Shown: piece after piece, positions 49,388 to 57,589 of the stretch
How positions within the stretch are numbered: position 1 is the first letter of the stretch
How the letters are laid out: the number at the start of each line of letters is the position of its first letter
NCBI RefSeq assembly: GCF_030160115.1
Contig: NZ_BSNS01000020.1
Location: 429,347-493,346, forward strand
DNA: 64,000 bases
Direction: 5' to 3'
Source: Devosia nitrariae
GTDB taxonomy: Bacteria; Pseudomonadota; Alphaproteobacteria; Rhizobiales; Devosiaceae
Notes under the pieces: model-generated
Seen by the model: the letters and a program-made list of their open reading frames with translations, nothing else
Told to the model about the DNA's origin: nothing
Database searches by the model: none
Translations under genes and position numbers: made by a program

Positions 49388-49719
49388 GCCCGGCGGTTGA
49401 CATGGAGCTGTCGCAGGAAACCCGTGCCATCAAGGGGAGGGTCGACGAGGCCTCGAGCTTCCTCAAGAAGCTCGCCAACCGCGATCGGCTACTTGTCGTA
49501 TGCGCGCTGGTCGAGGGTGAACGCAGCGTGCGCGGGCTCGAGGACCTGCTCGACATTCGCCAGCCCGGTCTCTCCCAGCAACTCGCCGAATTGCGCGCTG
49601 CCGGCATGATTACCGGTCGAAAGGACGGCAAGGCGGTATTCTACAGTCTGGCTGATCCAAAGGTGAAAGCTCTCGTCGGCACCATGTACGAGCTCTTCTG
49701 CGGTCCCGACGCAGGCTAG
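49381..49719 (+). CDS. bigR: ArsR-family sulfide-responsive repressor BigR
   Basis: 112-residue winged-helix repressor. Helix-turn-helix: RGLEDLLDIRQPGLSQQLAE, then the wing ITGRKDGKAVFYSL. Cys41 and Cys107 sit at the positions where BigR/SqrR form a disulfide or tetrasulfide when exposed to reactive sulfur, releasing DNA. That mechanism is established for the family; here it is inferred from the two Cys. ATG overlaps the dioxygenase gene by 7 bp. The likely operator is the AT-rich repeat pair at 48417-48443. Confidence 0.92.
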   Translation: MVSPAVDMELSQETRAIKGRVDEASSFLKKLANRDRLLVVCALVEGERSVRGLEDLLDIRQPGLSQQLAELRAAGMITGRKDGKAVFYSLADPKVKALVGTMYELFCGPDAG

Positions 49720-49800
49720 GGCAGCATCAAGCTGATATGCCGATCCGCCAGTCCACCGGCTGGCGGCGCAGCATCACACGTCCAACGGAAAGGTAGTTTC

Positions 49801-50229
49801 GTGACCCAGTTCACGCCATTTCTCTCGCTCGCCGGCGGCATGCTCATCGGATTGTCCGCCGTGCTCCTCATGGCCTCACATGGCCGGATCGCGGGCATGA
49901 CCGGCATACTCTCGGCAATCCTGCCGCCGCTGTCTTCGGATTGGCCATGGCGTGCCGCATTCCTTGCTGGGGCAGTGGCCGCGCCGGCTCTGATCGTGGC
50001 TCTCTCGGCAGACAACATCGGCTTCGCCAGTTCCACCCCTACGCCATGGCTGATCGCCGGAGGATTGATCGTGGGTGTCGGGGTCTATTTCGGCTCGGGC
50101 TGCACCTCTGGGCACGGTGTGTGCGGTCTAGCGCGACGTTCCCCTCGTTCGATAGTTGCCACGGGCGTCTTCATGGCCTCGACGGCGGCCACCGTATTCG
50201 TCATTCGCCATGTTCTGGGAGTGTTCTAG
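49801..50229 (+). CDS. YeeE/YedE-family membrane protein, first half
   Basis: 142-residue membrane protein with about four helices, of the YeeE/YedE (DUF395) family of thiosulfate or persulfide-type sulfur transporters. The signature GSGCTSGHGVCGLARRSPRS near residues 99-118 holds the Cys thought to relay sulfur. GTG 49801 has GGAAAGG upstream. Together with the next gene, whose GTG overlaps its stop by 1 nt, it corresponds to one long YeeE protein split in two, the usual arrangement beside bigR and blh. A weak 7-bp hairpin (49745-49766) precedes it. Confidence 0.88.
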   Translation: MTQFTPFLSLAGGMLIGLSAVLLMASHGRIAGMTGILSAILPPLSSDWPWRAAFLAGAVAAPALIVALSADNIGFASSTPTPWLIAGGLIVGVGVYFGSGCTSGHGVCGLARRSPRSIVATGVFMASTAATVFVIRHVLGVF

Positions 50230-50672
50230 TGCAAAAGGTTCTAGTCGCGGGCCTCATCGGCCTGCTCTTCGGCACCGGGATCGCGATCTCGGGCATGGCC
50301 AACCCAGCCAAGGTCCTCAACTTCTTTGACTTCGCCGGAACATGGGATCCATCGCTCGCCTTCGTCATGGGCGCTGCGCTGCTTGTGACCGCCCTTGGCT
50401 ATCGTCTGGTGCTCAGGCGTAGCGCCCCGCTCTTCGACAAGGGCTTCCACCTCCCCACCGCCCGTCGTATCGACCTTCCGCTCGTCGCGGGCGCGATGCT
50501 CTTCGGGGTGGGCTGGGGCATCACCGGGTTCTGCCCGGGCGGCGCCATTCCGGCGCTGGGGCTCGCCGAGCTCGATGCATTCGTCTTCGTTGCCTCCATG
50601 ATCGGCGGCATCGTCCTTGCCCGCTCCACCCGCCTGGCGCTTGCCGGTCGTGCCAGCGCCCAGAGTGCCTGA
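50229..50672 (+). CDS. YeeE/YedE-family membrane protein, second half
   Basis: 147-residue membrane protein with about four helices, partner of the preceding gene. Motifs: GLLFGTGIAISGMANPAKVL near the N-terminus and FGVGWGITGFCPGGAIPALG further on, which carries the second family Cys. GTG 50229 shares its G with the TAG of the preceding gene, so the two are translationally coupled. Likely inserts in the inner membrane to import or export reduced sulfur. Confidence 0.88.
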   Translation: MQKVLVAGLIGLLFGTGIAISGMANPAKVLNFFDFAGTWDPSLAFVMGAALLVTALGYRLVLRRSAPLFDKGFHLPTARRIDLPLVAGAMLFGVGWGITGFCPGGAIPALGLAELDAFVFVASMIGGIVLARSTRLALAGRASAQSA

Positions 50673-50690
50673 ACAACCAAAGGTATCATC

Positions 50691-51017
50691 ATGAACATCA
50701 ACAGGATCGACGGCCGGTTCGCGACTACCGGCCAAATTACCCCGAAAGACATCGCCGAGATCAAGCGCATGGGCTTTTCAGGAATCGTTTGCGCCCGACC
50801 GGACAACGAGGAGCGCGATCAGCCATCGTTCGATGACATCGCACGCGCCGCCAAGGAGGCGGGGCTTCCAATCGCTCATATACCGGTCTCCGGTATGCTT
50901 ACGCAGGGTCAGGTTATGCGGTTCGAAGAGGCGATGGCTGGAATGGACGGGCCTGTGCTCGGCTATTGCCGTTCGGGCGCACGCGCGGGAAGCCTTTATG
51001 CAACTTCAAAGCGCTAG
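50691..51017 (+). CDS. TIGR01244-family sulfur transferase/phosphatase-like protein
   Basis: 108-residue protein with a protein-tyrosine-phosphatase-like fold: NRIDGRFATTGQITPKDIAE at the start, AHIPVSGMLTQGQVMRFEEA, and the active loop GYCRSGARAG (Cys93). In some bacteria this domain is fused to the N-terminus of Blh; here it is a separate gene. It probably handles persulfide or thiosulfate sulfur, as rhodanese-like enzymes do. It lies 18 bp after the YeeE pair and 10 bp before the SulP gene. Confidence 0.86.
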   Translation: MNINRIDGRFATTGQITPKDIAEIKRMGFSGIVCARPDNEERDQPSFDDIARAAKEAGLPIAHIPVSGMLTQGQVMRFEEAMAGMDGPVLGYCRSGARAGSLYATSKR

Positions 51018-51027
51018 GGCGCGCGCC

Positions 51028-52755
51028 ATGTTGGCGAGATACGTTCCCATCCTCACCTGGGGCCGAGCGTATACGCGCGAACAGTTCGGCCGCGACGCGA
51101 TTGCGGCCGTCATCGTCACCATCATGCTGATCCCGCAATCGCTCGCCTATGCGCTGCTTGCCGGCTTGCCGCCTGAGGTCGGGCTCTACGCCTCGGTTCT
51201 CCCGCTCGTTGCCTATGCAGTCTTCGGGTCGTCTACCTCCCTGGCGGTGGGACCGGTCGCCGTCGTCTCCCTGATGACTGCGGCCGCCGTCGGCAGGATC
51301 ACGGCGGAGGGAACAGCCGATTATATCAGCGCGGCCATCGTCCTTGCGCTATTGTCCGGAGGGATCCTGACGCTGATGGGCGTCCTTCGGCTCGGATTCG
51401 TCGCCAACTTCCTCTCCCATCCGGTGATTTCCGGGTTCATCACCGCCTCCGGCATCATCATCGCGACCAGCCAGCTGAGCGGGCTCTTCGGCATTGCGAG
51501 CCATGGCCACGCCATGCCCGAACTCCTGACCTCGCTGTGGGATCATCTGTGGGAGATCAATCCTTATACGCTCGCCATCGGCATGTCCTCGCTTGCGGGT
51601 CTCGTCTGGATACGCCGCGACCTGGCTCGCCGACTCGTAGCGCTCGGGGTCCCGGCTGCCACCGCCACCACTGTTGCGCGCGCCGGCCCGGTCGTCGTCG
51701 TGCTCGCATCGATCGTGGCGTCAGTCGTCTTCGGACTGGGAGAAAAGGGGGTCGCGCTCGTTGGCGACGTTCCTCAAGGTCTGCCGATGTTCGTCGTTCC
51801 CAATTTGAGCGTCGACCTTGTCGCGGCCCTCCTGGGTCCCGCCTTCATCATCTCGATCGTCGGCTTCGTCGAATCCATCTCGGTTGCACAGACTCTGGCA
51901 GCCAGAAAACGCGAGCGCATCGATCCCGATCAGGAGTTGATCGGGCTCGGTGCCGCCAACATCGCGGCCGCTATCGGATCCGGCTATCCCGTGACGGGAG
52001 GCTTTGCACGGTCGGTCGTCAACCACGACGCCGGCGCCGTCACCCCCGCCGCCGGTGCCTTCACCGCCCTCGGCATCGCTATCGCGACGCTCGCCCTGAC
52101 CCCATTCCTCGCGCTCCTGCCCAAGGCCACCCTCGCGGCGACCATCGTTGTTGCGGTGCTCTCTCTTGTCGATCTGGCGATTCTCAAGAAAGCCTTGGCC
52201 TATTCCAGGGCGGATTTTGCCGCCGTTGCGACAACGCTCGGTGTGACGCTGGTGTTCGGGGTGGAGCTGGGGATTTCACTAGGCGTTGCCGCTTCGATCC
52301 TGATCTTCCTCTACCGCACATCAAAGCCGCATGTGGCCGTCGTCGGCCGGATGCCCGGCACCGAGCACTTCCGCAACGTGCTGCGGCACCGCGTCGAGAC
52401 AGTTCCCAAGATCCTTTCCCTGCGCGTCGACGAGAGCCTCTATTTCGCCAATGCCCGTTTCCTCGAAGACTGCATTTACGAAAAGGTGACCGCGCATCCG
52501 GAGATCAAGCACGTCGTTCTGATGTGCCCGGCGGTCAACGCCATCGACATGTCGGCGCTCGAGAGCCTCGAGGCGATTAACGGGCGGCTGCGGGACATGC
52601 AGATCGACTTCCACCTCGCAGAGATCAAAGGTCCGGTGATGGACCGACTCAAGCGCTCCGACTTCCTCCAGCACCTGACCGGCAAGGTGTTCTTGAGCCA
52701 GCACGCTGCCATTGCCGAACTCACCCAAGTGTCGGATGGGCCGCGCCGCGTCTGA
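51028..52755 (+). CDS. SulP-family anion transporter with STAS domain
   Basis: 575-residue inner-membrane transporter. The N-terminal part has about 12-14 helices, with IMLIPQSLAYALLAGLPPEV and VLPLVAYAVFGSSTSLAVGP; the C-terminal STAS domain (about 440-555) contains LVDESLYFANARFLEDC-like sequence and DMSALESLEAING. SulP proteins carry sulfate, bicarbonate or other anions; sulfate or sulfite export fits the sulfur-oxidising neighbours. The start may be 51028 or an in-frame ATG at 50998 that overlaps the preceding gene. Last gene of the sulfide operon. Confidence 0.9.
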   Translation: MLARYVPILTWGRAYTREQFGRDAIAAVIVTIMLIPQSLAYALLAGLPPEVGLYASVLPLVAYAVFGSSTSLAVGPVAVVSLMTAAAVGRITAEGTADYISAAIVLALLSGGILTLMGVLRLGFVANFLSHPVISGFITASGIIIATSQLSGLFGIASHGHAMPELLTSLWDHLWEINPYTLAIGMSSLAGLVWIRRDLARRLVALGVPAATATTVARAGPVVVVLASIVASVVFGLGEKGVALVGDVPQGLPMFVVPNLSVDLVAALLGPAFIISIVGFVESISVAQTLAARKRERIDPDQELIGLGAANIAAAIGSGYPVTGGFARSVVNHDAGAVTPAAGAFTALGIAIATLALTPFLALLPKATLAATIVVAVLSLVDLAILKKALAYSRADFAAVATTLGVTLVFGVELGISLGVAASILIFLYRTSKPHVAVVGRMPGTEHFRNVLRHRVETVPKILSLRVDESLYFANARFLEDCIYEKVTAHPEIKHVVLMCPAVNAIDMSALESLEAINGRLRDMQIDFHLAEIKGPVMDRLKRSDFLQHLTGKVFLSQHAAIAELTQVSDGPRRV

Positions 52756-53033
52756 TCCGTCATGCTTATCGCCGGTCTCGCCGGCTGTCGTGGTCATGAA
52801 TAGGCGTGACCTCACTTGCGGCGGCCACCTCGCTGCCGGACCTCTTTGCCGGGGTGATCGCGGTACCTTGCCGGCGCACCCAGGAGCTATACGAAACTCG
52901 GCCACGGTTCGATCGTAGACTTCGGAAACCCTTGGCAGGTTTCGGCGGCTAGCCGCAGGGCGGTGCGTTCGTCGATCGAGTGGATGGTGAGGGAACACGA
53001 CTATGAGCGTATGCGGCCAATGTCCGAGGGAAG

Positions 53034-55667
53034 CTAGCGGCTGAGTCCGAGCCGGATCTGTTTTTCGATTTCGATGATGGCGAAGAAAACCACGCCAATT
53101 CCGACGATTAGCAAACCGTCCACCAAGGACACTGCGCGGGTGCCGAAGATCGCCTGCGCGGGAGGGAGATATGTCACCGCGAATTGCGCGGCGGTAATGG
53201 CGATGACCACGGCCCACACGACCTTCGTCCCGCGCACCGCTGCCAAGGTGAGCGACGTGCCATGGATATTTCGGATGAAGAAGAGGTGGAAGATTTCCAA
53301 CACCGCCAACGTGTTCAGCGCCATCGTCTGCGCCAGTTCCAGCGGATAGCCCCGGTCGATTGCATAGGTGAAGATGCCGAACACCGCCGCCAGGAACAGG
53401 AACGCCACCAGAACAACATGCCAGACCAGTTCGCCAGACAGGATCGGAGCATTGCGGGCGCGTGGAGGTCGAGCCATCGTCCCCGGCTCTGTCGGCTCGA
53501 AGGCGAGTGCGATCCCCAGGGTTATGCCGGTGATCAGGTTGATCCAGAGGATTTGAACCGCGGTGATCGGTAACGCAAGGCCAGCAAGCAAGGCCAGGAC
53601 AACCACCATCGACTCGCCCGCATTCGTGGGCAAGGTCCAACTGATCACCTTCTTGAGGTTGTCAAAGACCGTGCGCCCCTCCCGCACCGCCGCAGCGATA
53701 GACGCGAAGTTGTCGTCGGCCAGCACGAGATCGGCGGCTTCCTTGGCGGCTTCGGAACCTTTCAGTCCCATGGCGATGCCAGCATCGGCGCGTTTCAGCG
53801 CGGGCGCGTCGTTCACCCCGTCGCCCGTCATCGCGACGGAATGCCCATTGGCCTGAAGTGCGGTCACGAGCCGCAACTTGTGCTCCGGACTGGTCCTGGC
53901 AAAGACATCGACGTTGGAAACCTCGAGCGCCAACTGCGCGTCATCGAGCCTTTCGAGTTCCGCGCCTGTCAGCACACGGCCCGGGTTTTCGAGGCCCACC
54001 TGCCTTGCGATGGCGGCGGCGGTTCCCGCATGATCGCCTGTGATCATCTTGACGCGGATGCCTGCCGCCCGGCATTCGGCTACCGCTGCAACCGCCTCCG
54101 GACGGGGCGGGTCGATCAGGCCGACGAGACCGAGAAAGCCGAGCCCGCTTTCAACCGTAGCCGCGTCGATTCGTTCGCCTGTTTCGGGCCGCTCGGCGAG
54201 CGCGAGCACGCGCAGACCAAGGCGAGCCAAGGCTTCGGCCCGATCATGCCAATGCTTGAGGTCTGTGTCGCGGCACATGCCAAGCACCCGCTCGGGCGCA
54301 CCCTTGACAGAGGTCACGCGGCCGGCGGGCCCCTCGGTCAGGACGGCCATATAGCGGTGGCGGGCATCGAAGGGGATGGCATCCAGCCTTCGCGTCAATG
54401 CACGCGGCTCGTCCATCACCTTGCGTGCGAACGCCACGAGTGCGCCCTCCATCGGATCACCTTCGACCGACCAGTGACCGTCGCGCAGGCGCAGCTCCGC
54501 GTCGTTGCACAGCGTTGCCGCGCGCGCGAGGCCATCAAGGTTCCCGGCGGGAGTGATATCGCCCTCCGGGGCATAGCCTTCACCGGAGATATCAAACACG
54601 CCTTCCGGGGTCTCGGCAGCTGCGACCACCATCTCGTTACGGGTCAGCGTGCCGGTCTTGTCGGTGCAGATAACCGAGACCGAGCCGATCGCCTCGATGG
54701 CAGGCAGGCGGCGGACGATGGCGTTGCGACACGCCATGGCCTGTACGCCGACGGCAAGCGTGATGGTCATAACCGCCGGCAAACCTTCGGGGATTGCCGC
54801 GACTGCGACGCCTACCACCGCCATGAAAATTTCGGAGAATTCGTGATGCCCGACAAAGTAGCCATAGGCGAGCAGAAGGCCCGAGGCCAGCAGGATCAGG
54901 AACGACAGCCAGCGCGCAAAGTGGTCCAACTGCGCGACCAGCGGCGTCGTCAGCTGTTCAAGCCCCGCTAGGAGTCCACCTATGCGGCCGATCTCCGTGT
55001 CGGTGCCGATTGCAACCACCAGTCCGCGCGCGGTGCCTTGTGTAACCAGCGTACCCGACCATAGCATCGACCGCCGGTCTCCAAGCGCAGCGTCAGCCGC
55101 GACAGGATTCACGACCTTGTCGACAGGGACGGATTCGCCTGTCAGGATCGCTTCCTGCGCCGCCAACCCGCGCGCCTCCAGGATACGCAAGTCGGCTGGC
55201 ACCTGGTCGCCTGCCTCCATCAGCACGACGTCCCCTGGCACCAGGTCGGCGCCGTCAACAGACGTTCGGGCGCCGTCGCGCAACACGGCCGCGCGTGGGG
55301 CCAGCATGCCCCGGATCGCTGCCATTGCAGCCTCGGCCTTGCCTTCTTGAACAAAGCCGATCACCGCATTGGCCAGCACGACGGCCAGGATCACGCCCGT
55401 ATCCACCCAGTGCTGGAGCGCACCTGTAACCACCGCCGCGCCGATCAGCACGTAGATCAGGACGTTATGGAACTGGGCAAGGAAACGGCGAACAGGGCCG
55501 CGGGTCTGCGCCTCGGGCAACCGATTAGGGCCATGCTGCGCCAGCCGCCGCGCCGCCTCCAGGCCGGTCAATCCGTCCGCTCTGGAATCGAGGGCGGCCA
55601 GGCAGGTCGACGTGGGCTGGCTGTGGGGGTTGGTCAGGCTCAACTCAGTCACATCGCTGTTGTGCAT
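53034..55667 (-). CDS. P2-type cation-transporting ATPase
   Basis: 877-residue P-type ATPase of the Ca2+/Mg2+/Na+ group (P2A-like), not a heavy-metal type. It has a cation-ATPase N domain (about 20-85), the TGES loop (176-179), the transmembrane motif PEGLP (293-297), phosphorylation motif DKTGT (Asp336), GDGVNDAPALKRADAGIAMG, and a C-terminal transmembrane domain with INLITGITLGIALAFEP. Ion unknown. ATG 55667 fits the family N-terminus; the frame upstream is not coding and no strong ribosome site is seen. It follows the bactofilin-like gene by 53 bp and may share its FNR-type promoter. Confidence 0.9.
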   Translation of the reverse strand: MHNSDVTELSLTNPHSQPTSTCLAALDSRADGLTGLEAARRLAQHGPNRLPEAQTRGPVRRFLAQFHNVLIYVLIGAAVVTGALQHWVDTGVILAVVLANAVIGFVQEGKAEAAMAAIRGMLAPRAAVLRDGARTSVDGADLVPGDVVLMEAGDQVPADLRILEARGLAAQEAILTGESVPVDKVVNPVAADAALGDRRSMLWSGTLVTQGTARGLVVAIGTDTEIGRIGGLLAGLEQLTTPLVAQLDHFARWLSFLILLASGLLLAYGYFVGHHEFSEIFMAVVGVAVAAIPEGLPAVMTITLAVGVQAMACRNAIVRRLPAIEAIGSVSVICTDKTGTLTRNEMVVAAAETPEGVFDISGEGYAPEGDITPAGNLDGLARAATLCNDAELRLRDGHWSVEGDPMEGALVAFARKVMDEPRALTRRLDAIPFDARHRYMAVLTEGPAGRVTSVKGAPERVLGMCRDTDLKHWHDRAEALARLGLRVLALAERPETGERIDAATVESGLGFLGLVGLIDPPRPEAVAAVAECRAAGIRVKMITGDHAGTAAAIARQVGLENPGRVLTGAELERLDDAQLALEVSNVDVFARTSPEHKLRLVTALQANGHSVAMTGDGVNDAPALKRADAGIAMGLKGSEAAKEAADLVLADDNFASIAAAVREGRTVFDNLKKVISWTLPTNAGESMVVVLALLAGLALPITAVQILWINLITGITLGIALAFEPTEPGTMARPPRARNAPILSGELVWHVVLVAFLFLAAVFGIFTYAIDRGYPLELAQTMALNTLAVLEIFHLFFIRNIHGTSLTLAAVRGTKVVWAVVIAITAAQFAVTYLPPAQAIFGTRAVSLVDGLLIVGIGVVFFAIIEIEKQIRLGLSR

Positions 55668-55720
55668 GGTGGCCGCGACATCGGATTCGTCTCTCCTCTG
55701 TCTCGGGCGCAGGCGGCGCG

Positions 55721-56890
55721 TTACTCCCCGGGCACCGGTGCCACCAGCGCCGCGTTCGGCTTCTCCGCGGCGATGCTCGGCCGCCGTAGCATAACCGCGG
55801 CGACCGCTCCGAACCCGATCGTGGTCAGGGCCAGGGTAAACAGCCATCCGACGAACGGAATGAGCCCGACGGCGGTCGCGACCAGCACCGCAACGATCAG
55901 CACGGCAAATCTTCTCGGATTGGTGTTGATCGAAAGGAAGGCGCCGCCGATGCGCATACCGAGGAGGTAGGTTCCGGCGAGGTACGCGAGCGCACCGGCA
56001 ATCGCCGTAAAGACGAGGACGAAGGGCAGCACCAGCAGGCCGAAGATGGTCATGGCCGTTAGCGGTACGAGGCCGAGCACCGCTGCGAAAGTCACGATGC
56101 CGAACCCGAACTTGCGCATCGGCCGGTCCGCGTTCTCACGTTCGAGACCGGAGACGAGCCGCGGTGCAAGGGCGATGAACAATGTCCCTATCAGCAGCAG
56201 CAGAACCACCCAGGCGATGGCTGCCCAGAAAGCCGGCCAGAACGTGCGCACGACCGAGTCGGCCGTGCGTCCGGCCTCGCTCACATAATCCGGCGCCTCG
56301 AGTTGTTGATAGCTGACGCGCGCGGGATCGGCGACCGAGCTAGGCACCGCGATCACTTCGGGCGCGCGGATGGCAAGCTCGCCGCTGACCCGCGCGTCGG
56401 GACCGAACTGGATCGTCCGCCCAAAGAAGCTGAGGTCGCCCGTGACTGTCGAGTTGAGGTTCAGCGTATCGGCCGAAATGAGCGATGAGCCGTCCACCGG
56501 CGCGGAAATCGTCACGGACGCTCCCGTAAGCCGCGCGTTTCCTCCGATGACGGCGCCGGTGCCCAAGACGACCGAACTGCCGGCGGCAGTAACATCACCT
56601 GCGACCGGCGCACTGACTTCGATCGTGAAGCCGCCGACATAGAGGTCTCCCCCGATACGCTCGTCGACATCGACGTCGAATCCGGCGGCGTGCGCATCAC
56701 CGGTCACGGCCGCACCCATCCGGACGTTGAAACCTGCCGCGAAAGCGTCGTGGGGGACAGGAGCGGCGATCGTCGTGTTCTGACCGGCGGCATAATGGTC
56801 CCCGCCGATATCGAATACGGCATCCTGGGAGCTTGCCGGGAGGGCAAGCGCGAACGTGGCGCCGGCAATGGCAGCGATGCTCTTGCGCAT
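55721..56890 (-). CDS. Exported bactofilin-like repeat protein with C-terminal membrane domain
   Basis: 389-residue protein. A signal peptide (MRKSIAAIAGATFALALPA) is followed by a right-handed beta-helix-like repeat region (about residues 30-200) with short repeats of the form GDAHAAGFDVDVDERIGGDL and TGDLSFFGRTI, as in bactofilin-type polymer-forming proteins. Then a linker and about four membrane helices (about 225-370). This places the repeat domain outside the cytoplasm. Function unknown. AAGGA precedes the ATG. A perfect FNR-type box lies 57 bp upstream. Confidence 0.8.
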   Translation of the reverse strand: MRKSIAAIAGATFALALPASSQDAVFDIGGDHYAAGQNTTIAAPVPHDAFAAGFNVRMGAAVTGDAHAAGFDVDVDERIGGDLYVGGFTIEVSAPVAGDVTAAGSSVVLGTGAVIGGNARLTGASVTISAPVDGSSLISADTLNLNSTVTGDLSFFGRTIQFGPDARVSGELAIRAPEVIAVPSSVADPARVSYQQLEAPDYVSEAGRTADSVVRTFWPAFWAAIAWVVLLLLIGTLFIALAPRLVSGLERENADRPMRKFGFGIVTFAAVLGLVPLTAMTIFGLLVLPFVLVFTAIAGALAYLAGTYLLGMRIGGAFLSINTNPRRFAVLIVAVLVATAVGLIPFVGWLFTLALTTIGFGAVAAVMLRRPSIAAEKPNAALVAPVPGE

Positions 56891-56946
56891 GGCTTGTTCC
56901 TTTCTCGATGTGTCCTGCAACGATGCGCCCGCCAAATCGTGCTGCC

Positions 56947-56960
56947 TTGATACCGATCAA
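56947..56960 (-). promoter_or_regulatory. FNR/FixK-type site upstream of bactofilin-like gene
   Basis: TTGATACCGATCAA, a perfect palindrome, 57 bp upstream of ATG 56890. Confidence 0.77.
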
Positions 56961-56983
56961 TCGAGTGTTGGATCGGAAGCGGC

Positions 56984-57502
56984 TCAGACCACGGTCAGCA
57001 CGTTGCGCCGGCTTTCGCGGAGCACCTTGCGTGAAACGCTTCCGAGGAGCAGTTCCTCAAGGGTATTGAGGCCGCGACGGCCCATCACGATGAGCTCGGC
57101 GCCGACCTCTTCGGCGGCCGAGACGATCTGCTTTCCGGCATCGCCTTGCCTTGCGAGCTTGCGCGCAGCAACGCCGGCGCGCCGCGCTTCCCGTGCGGCG
57201 TCCTCGAGGATGGCCTCCTCCATTGCCGCGCGCAGCGTGGCGTCCGGCGGGACTGGAGGACCTTCCGCCACGATCGGCAGGTAGCCGCCTTCGGCATAAG
57301 CAGGCAGCAGTGAGCTGTATCGCTTGAGCTGCTGGTTGAATTCGACTGCCATCAGGTGTCGGTCGCCTTCCGCCACCGGGCGGTCGTCTTCGACATGCAG
57401 CAACGTGAGGTCGGCGTGCTGCAATTTGGCAAGATCGATCGCCAGCGCCAGGGCGCGCCGGCTGTGGTCAGACCCGTCGAGGGCAACGAGGATGGTCGTC
57501 AT
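56984..57502 (-). CDS. Universal stress protein, single domain
   Basis: 172-residue UspA protein beginning MTTILVALDGSDHSRRALAL. The ATP-binding loop is VMGRRGLNTLEELLLGSVSR (G-2x-G-9x-G-S type), so nucleotide binding is likely. Longer than a minimal Usp because of a central insert (about residues 45-105). It has its own FNR-type box 54 bp upstream. Fourth Usp gene in the window and the only single-domain one. Confidence 0.9.
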   Translation of the reverse strand: MTTILVALDGSDHSRRALALAIDLAKLQHADLTLLHVEDDRPVAEGDRHLMAVEFNQQLKRYSSLLPAYAEGGYLPIVAEGPPVPPDATLRAAMEEAILEDAAREARRAGVAARKLARQGDAGKQIVSAAEEVGAELIVMGRRGLNTLEELLLGSVSRKVLRESRRNVLTVV

Positions 57503-57555
57503 GGCGGTTCTCCCAGATTTCCTGCTATCTGGTACGCCATCGGGCGCCAGGCGCC

Positions 57556-57569
57556 TTGATACCGCTCAA
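57556..57569 (-). promoter_or_regulatory. FNR/FixK-type site upstream of single-domain Usp
   Basis: TTGATACCGCTCAA, one mismatch, 54 bp upstream of the Usp start at 57502. Shares TTGATACCG with the box at 56947. Confidence 0.7.
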
Positions 57570-57589
57570 AATCGAGCGTGGTCGGCGCG

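Noticed and set aside
49745..49766. 7-bp hairpin between bigR and the first YeeE gene as a terminator
   Set aside because: Short stem with no T run and genes of one pathway on both sides; probably read through.
52321..53640. 439-codon minus-strand frame over the sulP 3' end and the gap to the ATPase
   Set aside because: Overlaps the STAS domain of SulP and the ATPase end in other frames; no motif, so the 277-bp gap at 52756-53033 is left without a gene.
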